This document shows, piece after piece, positions 53,673 through 61,936 of a stretch of 64,000 bases of DNA. The position numbers and the translations under genes were made by a program. The notes below the pieces were generated by a model. It was not told the origin of the DNA. It was given only the letters and a program-made list of their open reading frames with translations, and searched no databases. The DNA is from Kribbella sp. NBC_01245. GTDB taxonomy: Bacteria > Actinomycetota > Actinomycetes > Propionibacteriales > Kribbellaceae. Location of the stretch: assembly GCF_036226525.1 (NCBI RefSeq), contig NZ_CP108487.1:2604001-2668000 (forward strand), given 5' to 3'. How positions within the stretch are numbered: position 1 is the first letter of the stretch; each line of letters begins with the position of its first letter.

Positions 53673-55052
53673 GTGCCGAAGCTGCTGCAGCCTCATCCCG
53701 ATCGCGCCCTGCCCGCCGGCGAGGCCCGCGACATCGCCCGGCGGATCTATGAGTCGGTCCGGGAGTTGCCGCTGCTGTGCTTCCACGGCCACGTCGACGC
53801 CGCGCTCTTCGCTACCAACGAGCCCTTCGGCGATCCTGCGGACCTGTTGGTCGTTCCGGATCACTACGTCACGCGCATGCTCGTGTCGCAGGGTGTGCCG
53901 CTTGAGAGCCTTAGTGCGGGCGGGGATCCCCGGGAGATCTGGCGGGCGTTCTGCTCGCATTGGCACCTCTTCCGCGGCACACCTAGCCGGTACTGGATCG
54001 AGCACGAGCTGGCCGAGGTACTCGGTGTGAAGCTCGCGCCTTCCGCAGAGACGGCTGACGAGCTGTACGACGAGATCAGCGCGCGCCTGGCCGAGCCGTC
54101 GTTCCGCCCGCGTGCTCTGCTCGACTCGTTCCGGATCGAGGTCATCTCGACGACGGACGCTGCAACCGACGACCTGGGCCACCACAAGGCCCTCGCTTCC
54201 TCGATGCCGGGACGAGTGATTCCGACGTTCCGACCGGACGCTTTGGTGTACGTCGATACGCCCGGCTGGGTTGAAGCCGTGCGGCTGTTGGGCGAGATGG
54301 CGGGGACGGACACGTCGACGTACGACGGGTATCTGGAGGGTCTCCGGGTACGTCGACGTGCGTTTATCGAGGCGGGCGCGCTTGCTACGGATCACGGTCA
54401 TCTCAGTGCATCGACCGAGCCATTGAGTGATGAGAAGGCTCGGGCCATCTATGCGGACGCGCTACGTGGTGAGGCTGGTGCGGCCGCGGAGACGTTTGCT
54501 GGGCACATGTTGTTCCAGATGGCGGCTATGTCGGCGGAAGACGGTTTGGTGATGCAGTTGCATCCGGGCGTGCTTCGGAACCACAACACCGATGTGCTGG
54601 GGCGGTTCGGGCGTGACCGGGGGTATGACATTCCTGTCCGTACTGAGTTCACTCGGTCGTTGCGGCCGTTGTTGGAGCGGTTCGGGCATGCGGAGGGATT
54701 CGGGCTGGTGCTGTTCACGGTGGACGAGACCGTCTACTCCCGCGAGTTGGCGCCGCTTGCCGGGGTCTACCCGACTGTGCGGCTCGGAGCGCCGTGGTGG
54801 TTCCTGGACAGCCCGGACGGGATGCGCCGGTTCCGCGAGCTGGTGACCGAGACGGCTGGTTTTGCGAATATGTCGGGTTTTGTCGACGACACGCGGGCGT
54901 TCCTGTCCATCCCGGCCCGGCACGACCTCGCCCGCCGAATCGACGCGGGCTACCTCGCCAAGCTCGTCACCGAACACCGCCTCGAGGAAGACGAAGCCCT
55001 CGAGGTGGCAGCAGACCTCGCCTACAACCTCGCCTCCACGACCTACCGCTAA
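53673..55052 (+). CDS. uxaC: glucuronate (uronate) isomerase
   Basis: A 459-residue amidohydrolase-superfamily isomerase converting glucuronate to fructuronate (or galacturonate to tagaturonate). Visible features are CFHGHVDAALFATNEPFGDPADLLVVPDHYVTRML with the metal-binding His-x-His, WRAFCSHWHLFRGTPSRYWIEHEL, ISTTDAATDDLGHHKAL, PTFRPDALV, LATDHGH and MQLHPGVLRNHN. The GTG at 53673 has GGAG 5 nt upstream; the in-frame ATG at 53655 is an alternative. It is divergent from lacI-kdgK-uxuB with an operator between them. Mannonate dehydratase (uxuA), needed between uxuB and kdgK, is absent from the window. Confidence 0.93.
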   Translation: MPKLLQPHPDRALPAGEARDIARRIYESVRELPLLCFHGHVDAALFATNEPFGDPADLLVVPDHYVTRMLVSQGVPLESLSAGGDPREIWRAFCSHWHLFRGTPSRYWIEHELAEVLGVKLAPSAETADELYDEISARLAEPSFRPRALLDSFRIEVISTTDAATDDLGHHKALASSMPGRVIPTFRPDALVYVDTPGWVEAVRLLGEMAGTDTSTYDGYLEGLRVRRRAFIEAGALATDHGHLSASTEPLSDEKARAIYADALRGEAGAAAETFAGHMLFQMAAMSAEDGLVMQLHPGVLRNHNTDVLGRFGRDRGYDIPVRTEFTRSLRPLLERFGHAEGFGLVLFTVDETVYSRELAPLAGVYPTVRLGAPWWFLDSPDGMRRFRELVTETAGFANMSGFVDDTRAFLSIPARHDLARRIDAGYLAKLVTEHRLEEDEALEVAADLAYNLASTTYR

Positions 55053-55196
55053 CCGCCGAAGCACTCCCCCACGGCGTCGGGTGCGAGTGGTGCCCGCGCA
55101 CGGCGGCAGGCGGTGCACGACGACTGACGTCCGAGTGGTGCCGCGACGGGTGCAACCCGACGAAGGGCGTCGGGTGGTGCACAAGACTGCGACGAT

Positions 55197-55316
55197 GTCT
55201 TGAGTAGGCGTACGCCCCTGGCCTGAGTAGGCGCGCGCCTTCGGTCTTGAGGAGGCGTGCCGCCTTCGGTCTTCGTAGGCGCGCGGCCTCCGTCTTGAGT
55301 AGGCGCGCGGCCTGCC
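55197..55316. repeat. 24-bp degenerate tandem repeat array
   Basis: Five units of 23-25 bp of the form GTCTTGAGTAGGCGCGCGGC run directly into the left arm of the second long inverted repeat. The preceding stretch 55053-55196 has no gene that I can see. It contains CCGAGTGGTGCCG (55131-55143), identical to part of the 24-bp unit at 16.5 kb. Confidence 0.75.
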
Positions 55317-55413
55317 TTCTTTCGTTCATTCGTCGGAATCCGCCCTCCCAGCGGCGCGGGCCTGTGCAGGCAGACGACGGGAGGGGGCGGATTCCGACGA
55401 ATGAACGAAAGAA
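55317..55413. repeat. long inverted repeat, copy 2
   Basis: Exactly complementary 28-nt arms (55317-55344 and 55386-55413) with a 41-nt centre; pairing continues imperfectly inward. The arm core CGTTCATTCGTCGGAATCCG differs by one base from the copy at 26216-26313, and that change is matched in the opposite arm. It ends 42 bp before a glycosyltransferase start. Confidence 0.9.
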
Positions 55414-55455
55414 AGTACCGATAGGCTTTGCGCCTGAGTTGAGGGGGTGCGGGGA

Positions 55456-56616
55456 ATGAAGGTGTTGATCAGCGCCTATGCGTGTGGGCCGGATGAGGGG
55501 TCCGAGCCCGGCGCGGGGTGGGCGTTTGTGCGGGCGGCGGTTGAGAAGCATGAGGTTTGGGTGGTTACCCGGCGGCGGTTCGAGGAGTCGATCGAGCGGC
55601 GTCGTGCGGCTGATCCGGTGTTGCGCGAGCGGTTGCACGTGACGTACCACGATCTGGCCGATCCGTTGCTGAAGGCAAAGAAGCGCCCGCGCGACGTGTA
55701 CTGGTACTACGCCCTCTGGCAGCGCGACCTCGGCAAGATCGCCTTGAAGTTGCACCGGGAGGTCGGGTTCGACGTCGCCCACCACGTCACGTTCGCCGCT
55801 GACTGGCTGCCGTGCGGTCTACGCCGCCTCCGCGACGTACCACTCGTCTGGGGACCCGTCGGCGGCGCCACCCGGCCGCCGTGGCGGCTCGCCCAGCGCT
55901 GGCTCGGCACGCGCGGCATCGTCGGCGAGTTGATCCGCACCCCCTTCACCGAGCTCGCCCGACGAGTCTGGGGCGACCCGGTGGCACGTCAGGCCGGCTT
56001 GACTGTTGCCTTGAACGACGACGTGGCGCGACGATTCCGCCGGGCCCGCCGGGTGGTGGTTGAACCGAACTCCTCGATCGACCTCTCAGACGTGCCTCCC
56101 GCATCCCCCAATCGCGACGACAACAAGCGCGCAGTGTTCGTGGGGCGACTCGTCGGCTGGAAGGGCGTACGGCTCGCGGTCGCCACCATCGCGCACCCCG
56201 ACGCCGCCGGTTGGACCTTGGACTTCTACGGCTCTGGGCCCGAGCGCGGCGCGTTGGAGGCCGAGGTGGCCCGCCTAAACCTGGGCGACCGCGTGCGCTT
56301 CCTAGGGATGCGGCCGCGGGATGAGGTGCTCGCGGCTCTGCGGGATGCCGACGCGATGCTCTTCCCGTCCCTGCACGACTCGGCGCCCTGGGCGGTGGCC
56401 GAGGCCGCGACACTCGGCTGCCCGGTGGTCTGCCTCGACCTGGGCGGGCCGCCACTCCTGGCCGGAGCGGCCGGGCGCGTCGTCGTACCCACTGGAGACG
56501 TGATCGGCGAGCTGGCGAGAGCACTCGACGTCAAGGACAGGCCCGAGCCGACCCTGCGCTGGTCCCCCGAAAGACTGCCGGGGGTCGTGGACGACTGGTA
56601 CCAGTCGGTGGTTTAG
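55456..56616 (+). CDS. glycosyltransferase family 4
   Basis: A 386-residue GT-B enzyme. The N-terminal domain starts VLISAYACGPDEGSEPGAGWAFV, and the C-terminal donor domain shows FVGRLVGWKGVRLAVATIAHPD, GSGPERGALEAEVARL and FPSLHDSAPWAVAEAATLGCPVVCLDLGG, with the GT4 acidic residues. It is paralogous to the protein at 47234-48400. The ATG at 55456 has a GAGGGGG-type site. Upstream lies the second copy of the long inverted repeat. It overlaps the opposing cytidylyltransferase gene by 4 bp. Probable role: adding a sugar to a lipid-linked surface glycan. Confidence 0.88.
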   Translation: MKVLISAYACGPDEGSEPGAGWAFVRAAVEKHEVWVVTRRRFEESIERRRAADPVLRERLHVTYHDLADPLLKAKKRPRDVYWYYALWQRDLGKIALKLHREVGFDVAHHVTFAADWLPCGLRRLRDVPLVWGPVGGATRPPWRLAQRWLGTRGIVGELIRTPFTELARRVWGDPVARQAGLTVALNDDVARRFRRARRVVVEPNSSIDLSDVPPASPNRDDNKRAVFVGRLVGWKGVRLAVATIAHPDAAGWTLDFYGSGPERGALEAEVARLNLGDRVRFLGMRPRDEVLAALRDADAMLFPSLHDSAPWAVAEAATLGCPVVCLDLGGPPLLAGAAGRVVVPTGDVIGELARALDVKDRPEPTLRWSPERLPGVVDDWYQSVV

Positions 56617-57029
56617 TGCGCGCCGTCTAACAGGCGGCGCAGGCCCGTGCTCGAGGTCGAGGCGGTGTAGGGGAAGTAGTGCACCCGGGCACCGACCTCG
56701 CCGAGGAGTTTCTCCAGGCGGATGGCCTTCTCGGTGCCCTTCCAATCGTCTCCCTTGAACAGGACGTCGTACTTCAGCTCTTTCCACATCTCGAACTTGT
56801 CGCTGGACCAGTCGCTGACGACCTTGTCGACCAGGTCGATCGCCCCAACGACCTCCATGCGCTCGTGATGCGGGACCACCGGGCATCGGCCCTTGATCGC
56901 GGCGACCACGTCGTCCTCGACCACACCCGCGATCAGGAAGTCGCAGTTCTCCCGGGCCCGGCGCAGGATGTTCAGGTGGCCGATGTGGAACATGTCGTAC
57001 ACACCGGGCGCGTAGCCGATCACGGTCAT
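56613..57029 (-). CDS. cytidylyltransferase-family protein, TagD/glycerol-3-phosphate type
   Basis: A 138-residue nucleotidyltransferase with the class signature GVYDMFHIGHLNILRRA (HxGH motif) at residues ~9-25. It also has FKGDDWKGTEKA and a terminal TASTSSTGLRRLL, equivalent to the Thr/Ser-Thr nucleotide-binding loop. TagD-like enzymes make CDP-glycerol from glycerol-3-phosphate and CTP. It is the last gene of a three-gene minus-strand unit with a CDP-alcohol phosphotransferase and a second nucleotidyltransferase, so its product is probably a CDP-activated alcohol or polyol. The base and acceptor specificity cannot be read from the sequence. Confidence 0.85.
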   Translation of the reverse strand: MTVIGYAPGVYDMFHIGHLNILRRARENCDFLIAGVVEDDVVAAIKGRCPVVPHHERMEVVGAIDLVDKVVSDWSSDKFEMWKELKYDVLFKGDDWKGTEKAIRLEKLLGEVGARVHYFPYTASTSSTGLRRLLDGAH

Positions 57030-57036
57030 GCGGACC

Positions 57037-57864
57037 TCAACCTCGGGCGGAGACTTCGGGCGGAGTCTGGGGCGGCAATTCGGACGTGGCGCCCAGACTA
57101 GTCAGTTCGCGCCACCACTTGGTCACCGCCGCCACGAGAAGTAGCAGATTGACTGCCATCAGTAGGCCGTACAGCGTGACGAAGACCGTCGGCCAGGCCA
57201 GGGTGATGAAGACCAGGCAGAGCACGCCGTAGTCGCTCGGCGCGATCAGCAAGGACTTGAGCACCGATTCGCCGCGCGGATTCGGCTTGGCGGCGGCGTT
57301 GTTGCGGCGCAGCTGCTCCATCAGGATCAGGCCGAAGAACGTCACCGAACCGACCACCACGTACATCATCGGGATCAGCAGCACGAGGTCGGACTTGAAC
57401 CAGCCGAAGCGGAAGAGCCCGACCAGCACCGCCAGATGCAGCGTCGCGATCTTGGTGCAGTCGATCATGTGGTCGAGCCACTCGCCGACCGGGCTGCCGC
57501 CGCCGCGCAATCGCGCCACCTGGCCGTCGGCCGAGTCGAGCGCATAACCGAGGACCAGCAGCAGGGTCACCAGGACGGCGACGTTGAACGTCGGCCAGGC
57601 CAGGGCGATGACGGCGATACCCGCGAAGGAACAGAGGGCGCTCGCCGCGCTCACCTGGTTCGGCGTGGCACCTAGTTTGTACGCCGCGGCGGCGAGGTAG
57701 CGGCCGAGGCGCCGGTTGATGAAGCGTGAGTACGCCGGGGTGCCGGCGGCGGGCTTTTGGGCGGACGACAGGGCCGCGACCAATTCGCTGATCGAGCTCG
57801 CCTGGCTCGGGCGCGGGCTCTGGTCCGCGCTCGGGCTGTGGCTCGCGGGCGGGCTCTGGCTCAT
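57037..57864 (-). CDS. CDP-alcohol phosphatidyltransferase-family membrane enzyme
   Basis: A 275-residue polytopic membrane protein with the complete family signature DSADGQVARLRGGGSPVGEWLDHMID (D-x2-DG-x2-AR-x8-G-x3-D-x3-D, around residues 115-140). About six hydrophobic helices follow. A ~45-residue polar Ser/Pro-rich N-terminus is atypically long. These enzymes join a CDP-activated alcohol to an acceptor hydroxyl, releasing CMP. The start overlaps the upstream nucleotidyltransferase stop (ATGA), and the third gene follows after 7 nt. Being sandwiched by two nucleotidyltransferases suggests a dedicated CDP-alcohol pathway rather than housekeeping phospholipid synthesis. Confidence 0.87.
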   Translation of the reverse strand: MSQSPPASHSPSADQSPRPSQASSISELVAALSSAQKPAAGTPAYSRFINRRLGRYLAAAAYKLGATPNQVSAASALCSFAGIAVIALAWPTFNVAVLVTLLLVLGYALDSADGQVARLRGGGSPVGEWLDHMIDCTKIATLHLAVLVGLFRFGWFKSDLVLLIPMMYVVVGSVTFFGLILMEQLRRNNAAAKPNPRGESVLKSLLIAPSDYGVLCLVFITLAWPTVFVTLYGLLMAVNLLLLVAAVTKWWRELTSLGATSELPPQTPPEVSARG

Positions 57865-58292
57865 GCGACCGAACTGCGGGTGACCCGCTGGTCGAGGGCG
57901 GCACGGAGGATGTCGCTGTCGGTGCTCCGGGCGACGTCGAGGTGCCGGACGGCCGGAGCCGCGACGGCCAGGGCCGAGGCCGCCGGAACGACCGCACTCT
58001 CCAGGCCGGGGCCGGTGAAGACCAGGTCGACGCCGAGGGCGCTGAGCACGTCGGCGCTGGCGCCGTTCGTCACCACGACCTCGTCGACACAGCGCAACCG
58101 GCTGATGATCTGCTGGCGCTCGATCAGCGGCACGAACGGCCGCACGCCCAGGTGCTCTTCGGCCCACTCGTCGGTCAGCACGCCGACGACCAGCCGGTCA
58201 CAGCCGGCCCTCGCCTGCTGGAGCAGCTCCAGATGCCCGACATGGAACAGGTCGAACACTCCGGACAGATATCCGCCCATTGAAACAGCCAC
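57861..58292 (-). CDS. second cytidylyltransferase-like protein
   Basis: A nucleotidyltransferase of about 143 residues with GYLSGVFDLFHVGHLELLQQA (HxGH motif) at the N-terminus. The C-terminal half has VFTGPGLESA and a loop DVARSTDSDILRAAL replacing the usual STT motif. It differs clearly from the enzyme at 56613 and probably activates another alcohol phosphate. Among closely spaced starts, the GTG at 58292 was preferred because a GGGGGG element lies just upstream; the ATG at 58280 lacks one. It is first in the unit with the CDP-alcohol phosphotransferase, with which it overlaps by 4 bp. Confidence 0.78.
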   Translation of the reverse strand: MAVSMGGYLSGVFDLFHVGHLELLQQARAGCDRLVVGVLTDEWAEEHLGVRPFVPLIERQQIISRLRCVDEVVVTNGASADVLSALGVDLVFTGPGLESAVVPAASALAVAAPAVRHLDVARSTDSDILRAALDQRVTRSSVA

Positions 58293-58861
58293 CACGGTCC
58301 CCCCACCGAGCCCTGTGGGCTCACGCCTCGCGCCCCCCGGCGCCCCAACCTGGTCCCGCGAGTCTCGCGCCGCTCTGCGCTCAACCCGGAAACACACTGC
58401 ACAGACCTTACACCCGGTAACCGGCGACACCTAGCGATGACGCTCGGTCGAGATCCGGCGAACAACACCCGAATTTACCGGGAATTCCCTGACGAAACAA
58501 TAAATCGTCTAATTCATTCAGTTGTTTGACTCACGGCCGCTATTCGGGCGCAATAGGTGATCAACGTTAAATCCAGGCTAGATTCCGGTGATTACCGAGA
58601 CGGCGTCGTCCGTAACCGTACGCAGTCATAACCGGCATAAGCCCAGGTGACAGGGCGAACGCATCGTCAATTCACGGCAGCGGAGTGTGCAAACGGGCCT
58701 TTCAACGGCGTTCAGCGCCCGTTCGGACGACTTGACCGCCAAGTAACGATCTTGCAACATGACGATCCGCACGAGGGCGCCCATTCAAACGGGCGGAGGG
58801 AATTGACCAGGCCGCTACTGGGGACATAGTGCGCCAACATCAGCCTCGGAGGTTGTTTCAC
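58293..58861. other. long intergenic region between divergent envelope genes
   Basis: About 570 bp without a gene. Its centre (58440-58660) is less GC-rich than the surroundings (AATAAATCGTCTAATTCATT), which suggests regulatory DNA. TTGACT at 58526 with CAATAG at 58551 is a weak promoter-like pair on the plus strand. CAAACGGGC occurs twice (about 58690 and 58784). No known riboswitch core was recognised. Confidence 0.5.
58732..58760 (+). promoter_or_regulatory. candidate sigma-70-type promoter of beta-helix gene 2
   Basis: TTGACC (58732-58737) and CAACAT (58755-58760) are separated by 17 bp. Transcription from here would leave a leader of about 95 nt before the start codon, containing GGAGG at 58848. 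Confidence 0.4.
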
Positions 58862-60598
58862 TTGAAGAAGTTGCTGTACGCCGCACTCATCGCGGTGCTC
58901 GTCTCCACCGTTACGGTCTGGGTCACCAAAGGAGGTCCGTCCGACAGCGCCGCGGCGTCGTCGAAGTCGACCCCTGAGCGCGGTGCCGGCTACTGGCAGG
59001 GCAAGAAGCCAACCCACTGGCCCACCAAATGGCCGCGCCCGACCGTGACGCCGACGGTCACGCCGACCACGACGGTCAAGCCGACCACCAGTACGACGAC
59101 GACCACGAGCACGGCGCCGACGCAGCCGACCCCGACCGCCACCTCGAGCACGACGAACCCCCCGGTGCCGCCGCCCACCACCACGGTGCCGACCACCCTA
59201 ACGACCGGCCCGTCCATCGCCGGCGCGTGTTCCGGGACCACCATCAACCCCGGCCAGGACCCGCAGACCGTGCTGAACTCGAAGCCCGAGGGCACGACGT
59301 TCTGCTTCGCCGCGGGCGTGCACCGCATCACCAAGACCCTCCGGCCGAAGGCCAACCAGGTCCTGGCCAGCTCCGCCCGGGCCGTACTGAGTGGCTCCGT
59401 TCGGCTGGGCGACAGCTACTGGAAGACCAGCGGCGACAAGTGGGTCGTGCGCGGCGCGTTGCCGGCGGCGTACAGCAAGGTCGGCCAGTGTGAGGACAAC
59501 GTCGCCAATATCTGCGACCTCCGCGAGCAGCTCTTCTTCGACGGCAAGCACCTGACCCGGGTCGGGTCGCTGAGCCAGGTCACGCCGACCAGCTTCTACG
59601 CCGACTACGCGGCCAACGCCATCTACATCGGCCGCACTCCGGTCGGGCACGCCATCGAGATGTCCAAGACCAACCAGGCCATCGGCACCGGTGGTACCGG
59701 CGTCATCGTGCGCGGTCTGACCATCGAGCACTTCGCCAGCCCGGCCCAGACCGCCGCGGTCGAGATCGGCGCCGGCTGGCAGGCCATCGCGAACGAGTTC
59801 CGCGACAACCACGCCGTCGGCCTCAAGCTCGCTCGCGCCGACCGGGCCATCGTCCGGGCGAACCGGGTGACCCGCAACGGCCAGCTCGGCATCAGCCAGT
59901 GGCGTTCGCAGGGCGCGCAGATCCTGCGCAACGAGATCGACAACAACAACACCGACGGCTTCTGGATCGCCGACTGGGAGTCCGGTGGCATCAAGTCCAC
60001 CTGGTCGTCCGGTCTGATCGAGGCGAACCACGTGCACGACAACCTCGGCATCGGCGTCTGGTCAGACATCGAGGAGAACAACAAGGTCATCAAGGGCAAC
60101 CGCATCGACCAGAACGCGGCCTGCGGTATCCGCTACGAGATCAGCTACAACGGCACGATCATCGGCAACACCGTCACCAACAACGGCTTCGGCGTACGAC
60201 GTACCGGCGCCGGCGGTGGCCGGAGCCTCTTCGACGGCGGCGGCATCAACGTCAACACCTCGTCGAACGTGCGCATCGAGGGCAACACCCTGACCGGTAA
60301 CCGCAACGGCGTCGCGGTCCAGTCCCGCGACCGCGGTACGGCCACCGGCGGCCAGGGCACCTTCCTGCTCCGCAACGTCAAGGTCGTGAACAACAAGATC
60401 GGCATCGACTCGGGCACCGCCACCAACGGCGCGGTCTACCTGGGCAGCGCGACGATCCCGGCCGGCGCGGTCGTCTTCACCGGCAACCAGTACAACGTGG
60501 ACAGCCTGTCCGCGACGCGCTTCAACTGGATGAACAAGTTGATGACCACCGCCCAGTGGAAGGCCGCCGGCAACGACACCACCGGCTCCTTCAGCTAG
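58862..60598 (+). CDS. membrane-anchored or secreted beta-helix protein (paralogue 2)
   Basis: A 578-residue protein beginning KKLLYAALIAVLVSTVTVWV, a signal anchor or cleavable signal. An extracellular Thr/Pro-rich linker follows (residues ~55-130, PTVTPTVTPTT-type), likely spanning the cell wall. The C-terminal ~440 residues are the beta-helix domain shared with the 48638 and 61937 proteins: PEGTTFCFAAGVHRITKTL, GQCEDNVANIC, WIADWESGGIKST, HDNLGIGVWSD and YEISYNGTIIGNTVTNNG. The TTG at 58862 has GGAGG 9 nt upstream and starts the hydrophobic segment; GTG at 58829 is a longer alternative. An intrinsic terminator follows. Function probably lies in processing or binding a surface polysaccharide. 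Confidence 0.87.
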   Translation: MKKLLYAALIAVLVSTVTVWVTKGGPSDSAAASSKSTPERGAGYWQGKKPTHWPTKWPRPTVTPTVTPTTTVKPTTSTTTTTSTAPTQPTPTATSSTTNPPVPPPTTTVPTTLTTGPSIAGACSGTTINPGQDPQTVLNSKPEGTTFCFAAGVHRITKTLRPKANQVLASSARAVLSGSVRLGDSYWKTSGDKWVVRGALPAAYSKVGQCEDNVANICDLREQLFFDGKHLTRVGSLSQVTPTSFYADYAANAIYIGRTPVGHAIEMSKTNQAIGTGGTGVIVRGLTIEHFASPAQTAAVEIGAGWQAIANEFRDNHAVGLKLARADRAIVRANRVTRNGQLGISQWRSQGAQILRNEIDNNNTDGFWIADWESGGIKSTWSSGLIEANHVHDNLGIGVWSDIEENNKVIKGNRIDQNAACGIRYEISYNGTIIGNTVTNNGFGVRRTGAGGGRSLFDGGGINVNTSSNVRIEGNTLTGNRNGVAVQSRDRGTATGGQGTFLLRNVKVVNNKIGIDSGTATNGAVYLGSATIPAGAVVFTGNQYNVDSLSATRFNWMNKLMTTAQWKAAGNDTTGSFS

Positions 60599-60611
60599 TC
60601 ACCACCCCTCC

Positions 60612-60645
60612 AACAGGCCGGTCCCCCACCAGGGACCGGCCTGTT
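60612..60645 (+). terminator. terminator of beta-helix gene 2
   Basis: A perfect 14-bp stem AACAGGCCGGTCCC with a 6-nt loop starts 13 nt after the stop codon at 60598. The rest of 60646-60744 shows no gene. Confidence 0.85.
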
Positions 60646-60744
60646 CGGCTTTGCCGGGCTCGGCCTTCCCGCCGCAGGTGTGGCTAGCTAGCCACGGCCC
60701 AAAGTCCGTACCTCGCAGGCGATGAAGAGGTGGCGGTCCGAGGG

Positions 60745-61908
60745 TCACTGGTGGAGGAGCGAGGTGTAGAGGGCCTCGGTGGCTGCTAGGTCGGCTTCGG
60801 GGGTGAAGCGGGAGAGGTAGGAGGCGCGGGCGTTGGCGCCGAGGGCGTCCGTGTTGGCGGAGACCTTGGCGAGGGCGGTTCGGAGGGCGGGGATGTCGCC
60901 GGGGGTGAAGGCGGCGCCGTTGCGGCCGTCTTCGACGAGTTCGGCTAGGGCGCCGATCTGGGCGGCCACTACCGGGACGCCGTGGGCGAAGGCCTCGACG
61001 ATGACCATGCCGAAGGTTTCGTACCAACGGGCCGGTACGACGAGCAGCGTGGCGCGGGCCATCAGGTCCATGCACTCCTGCCACGGCACGGCACCGACGT
61101 ACGAGATCGAGCCCGACGACGCGGCTTCGGCCCGCAGGACGTCGTCACGCAACGGCCCGTCCCCCGCGATGACCAGCTTGCCGAGCGCGGGGTCCCACGC
61201 CTCGAGGAGGTCGAGCAGGCCCTTCTCCGGTGCGAGGCGGCCGACGAACAGCACGTGCTCCCCGGATCCGGAACGGACTCCGGCCGGGTGCGGGACGGAG
61301 TGCGGTTTGACCGTGATCCGCGCCGGGTCGTACCCGTCCTTGATGAACGTCTCCCGCACGAAGGCCGACGGCGCGACGAACCTGGTGACGTACTTGTGCC
61401 AGGTCTTGAGCCCACGGTGCAACTGGATCCCGGCCGCGAGCGGCACGCTGGCGATCCGCGAGTCCCGGTAGCACCCGTGCCGCACGCCCGCCCACGGCGA
61501 CGTACCGACGCAGTCCTCGCAGGGGGCGCCGTCGCGCTGCAGGAGCCCGTTCGCGCACATCAGGCGGAAGTTGTGCAGCGTCGCCACCACGGGCACGTCG
61601 GCGGCCGCGGCAGCCTTGAGCACCGACGGGCTGATCAGTGGAAAGGTGTTGTGGACGTGAATGATGTCCGGACGCCGTACCGTGATCTCAGACGCGAGCG
61701 AACGCTCGTCCAACCTCGACCACAATGACCGGACCGGCACCAAGGCCCGGCCCAGCACCGGCAGTTCGGCGATATCGTCGCTCGACCGGGAGTAGAGCTC
61801 GACGTCATGACCACCCGCCCGTAAGACGTCGACGTGCTGCGAGACCACGACATTCTCGCCGCTCGGCTGAGCCGATCGGTACCAGTTGTGCACCACGAGC
61901 ACTCGCAT
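60745..61908 (-). CDS. glycosyltransferase family 4 (capsule/wall-glycan type)
   Basis: A 387-residue GT-B glycosyltransferase. It begins RVLVVHNWYRSAQPSGENVVV, the GT4 acceptor domain of exopolysaccharide enzymes. A Cys cluster (LMCANGLL, PCEDCVG, HGCYRDS) sits around residues 115-145. The donor domain has FVGRLAPEKGLLDLLEAWD, IAGDGPLRDD and PARWYETFGMVIVEAFAHGVPVVAA with the E-x7-E motif. It belongs to a different subgroup from the enzymes at 47234 and 55456. The ATG at 61908 begins the first beta-strand. Only 28 bp separate it from the divergent beta-helix lipoprotein gene, so their promoters must overlap coding sequence. Confidence 0.89.
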   Translation of the reverse strand: MRVLVVHNWYRSAQPSGENVVVSQHVDVLRAGGHDVELYSRSSDDIAELPVLGRALVPVRSLWSRLDERSLASEITVRRPDIIHVHNTFPLISPSVLKAAAAADVPVVATLHNFRLMCANGLLQRDGAPCEDCVGTSPWAGVRHGCYRDSRIASVPLAAGIQLHRGLKTWHKYVTRFVAPSAFVRETFIKDGYDPARITVKPHSVPHPAGVRSGSGEHVLFVGRLAPEKGLLDLLEAWDPALGKLVIAGDGPLRDDVLRAEAASSGSISYVGAVPWQECMDLMARATLLVVPARWYETFGMVIVEAFAHGVPVVAAQIGALAELVEDGRNGAAFTPGDIPALRTALAKVSANTDALGANARASYLSRFTPEADLAATEALYTSLLHQ

Positions 61909-61936
61909 AGGGTGCAACAGTAGATGGGCGGCGGAC

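Noticed and set aside
58293..58861. A cyclic-di-nucleotide or other riboswitch in the leader of beta-helix gene 2.
   Set aside because: I could not find conserved core sequences of any class that I know; only promoter-like elements and short repeats were seen.
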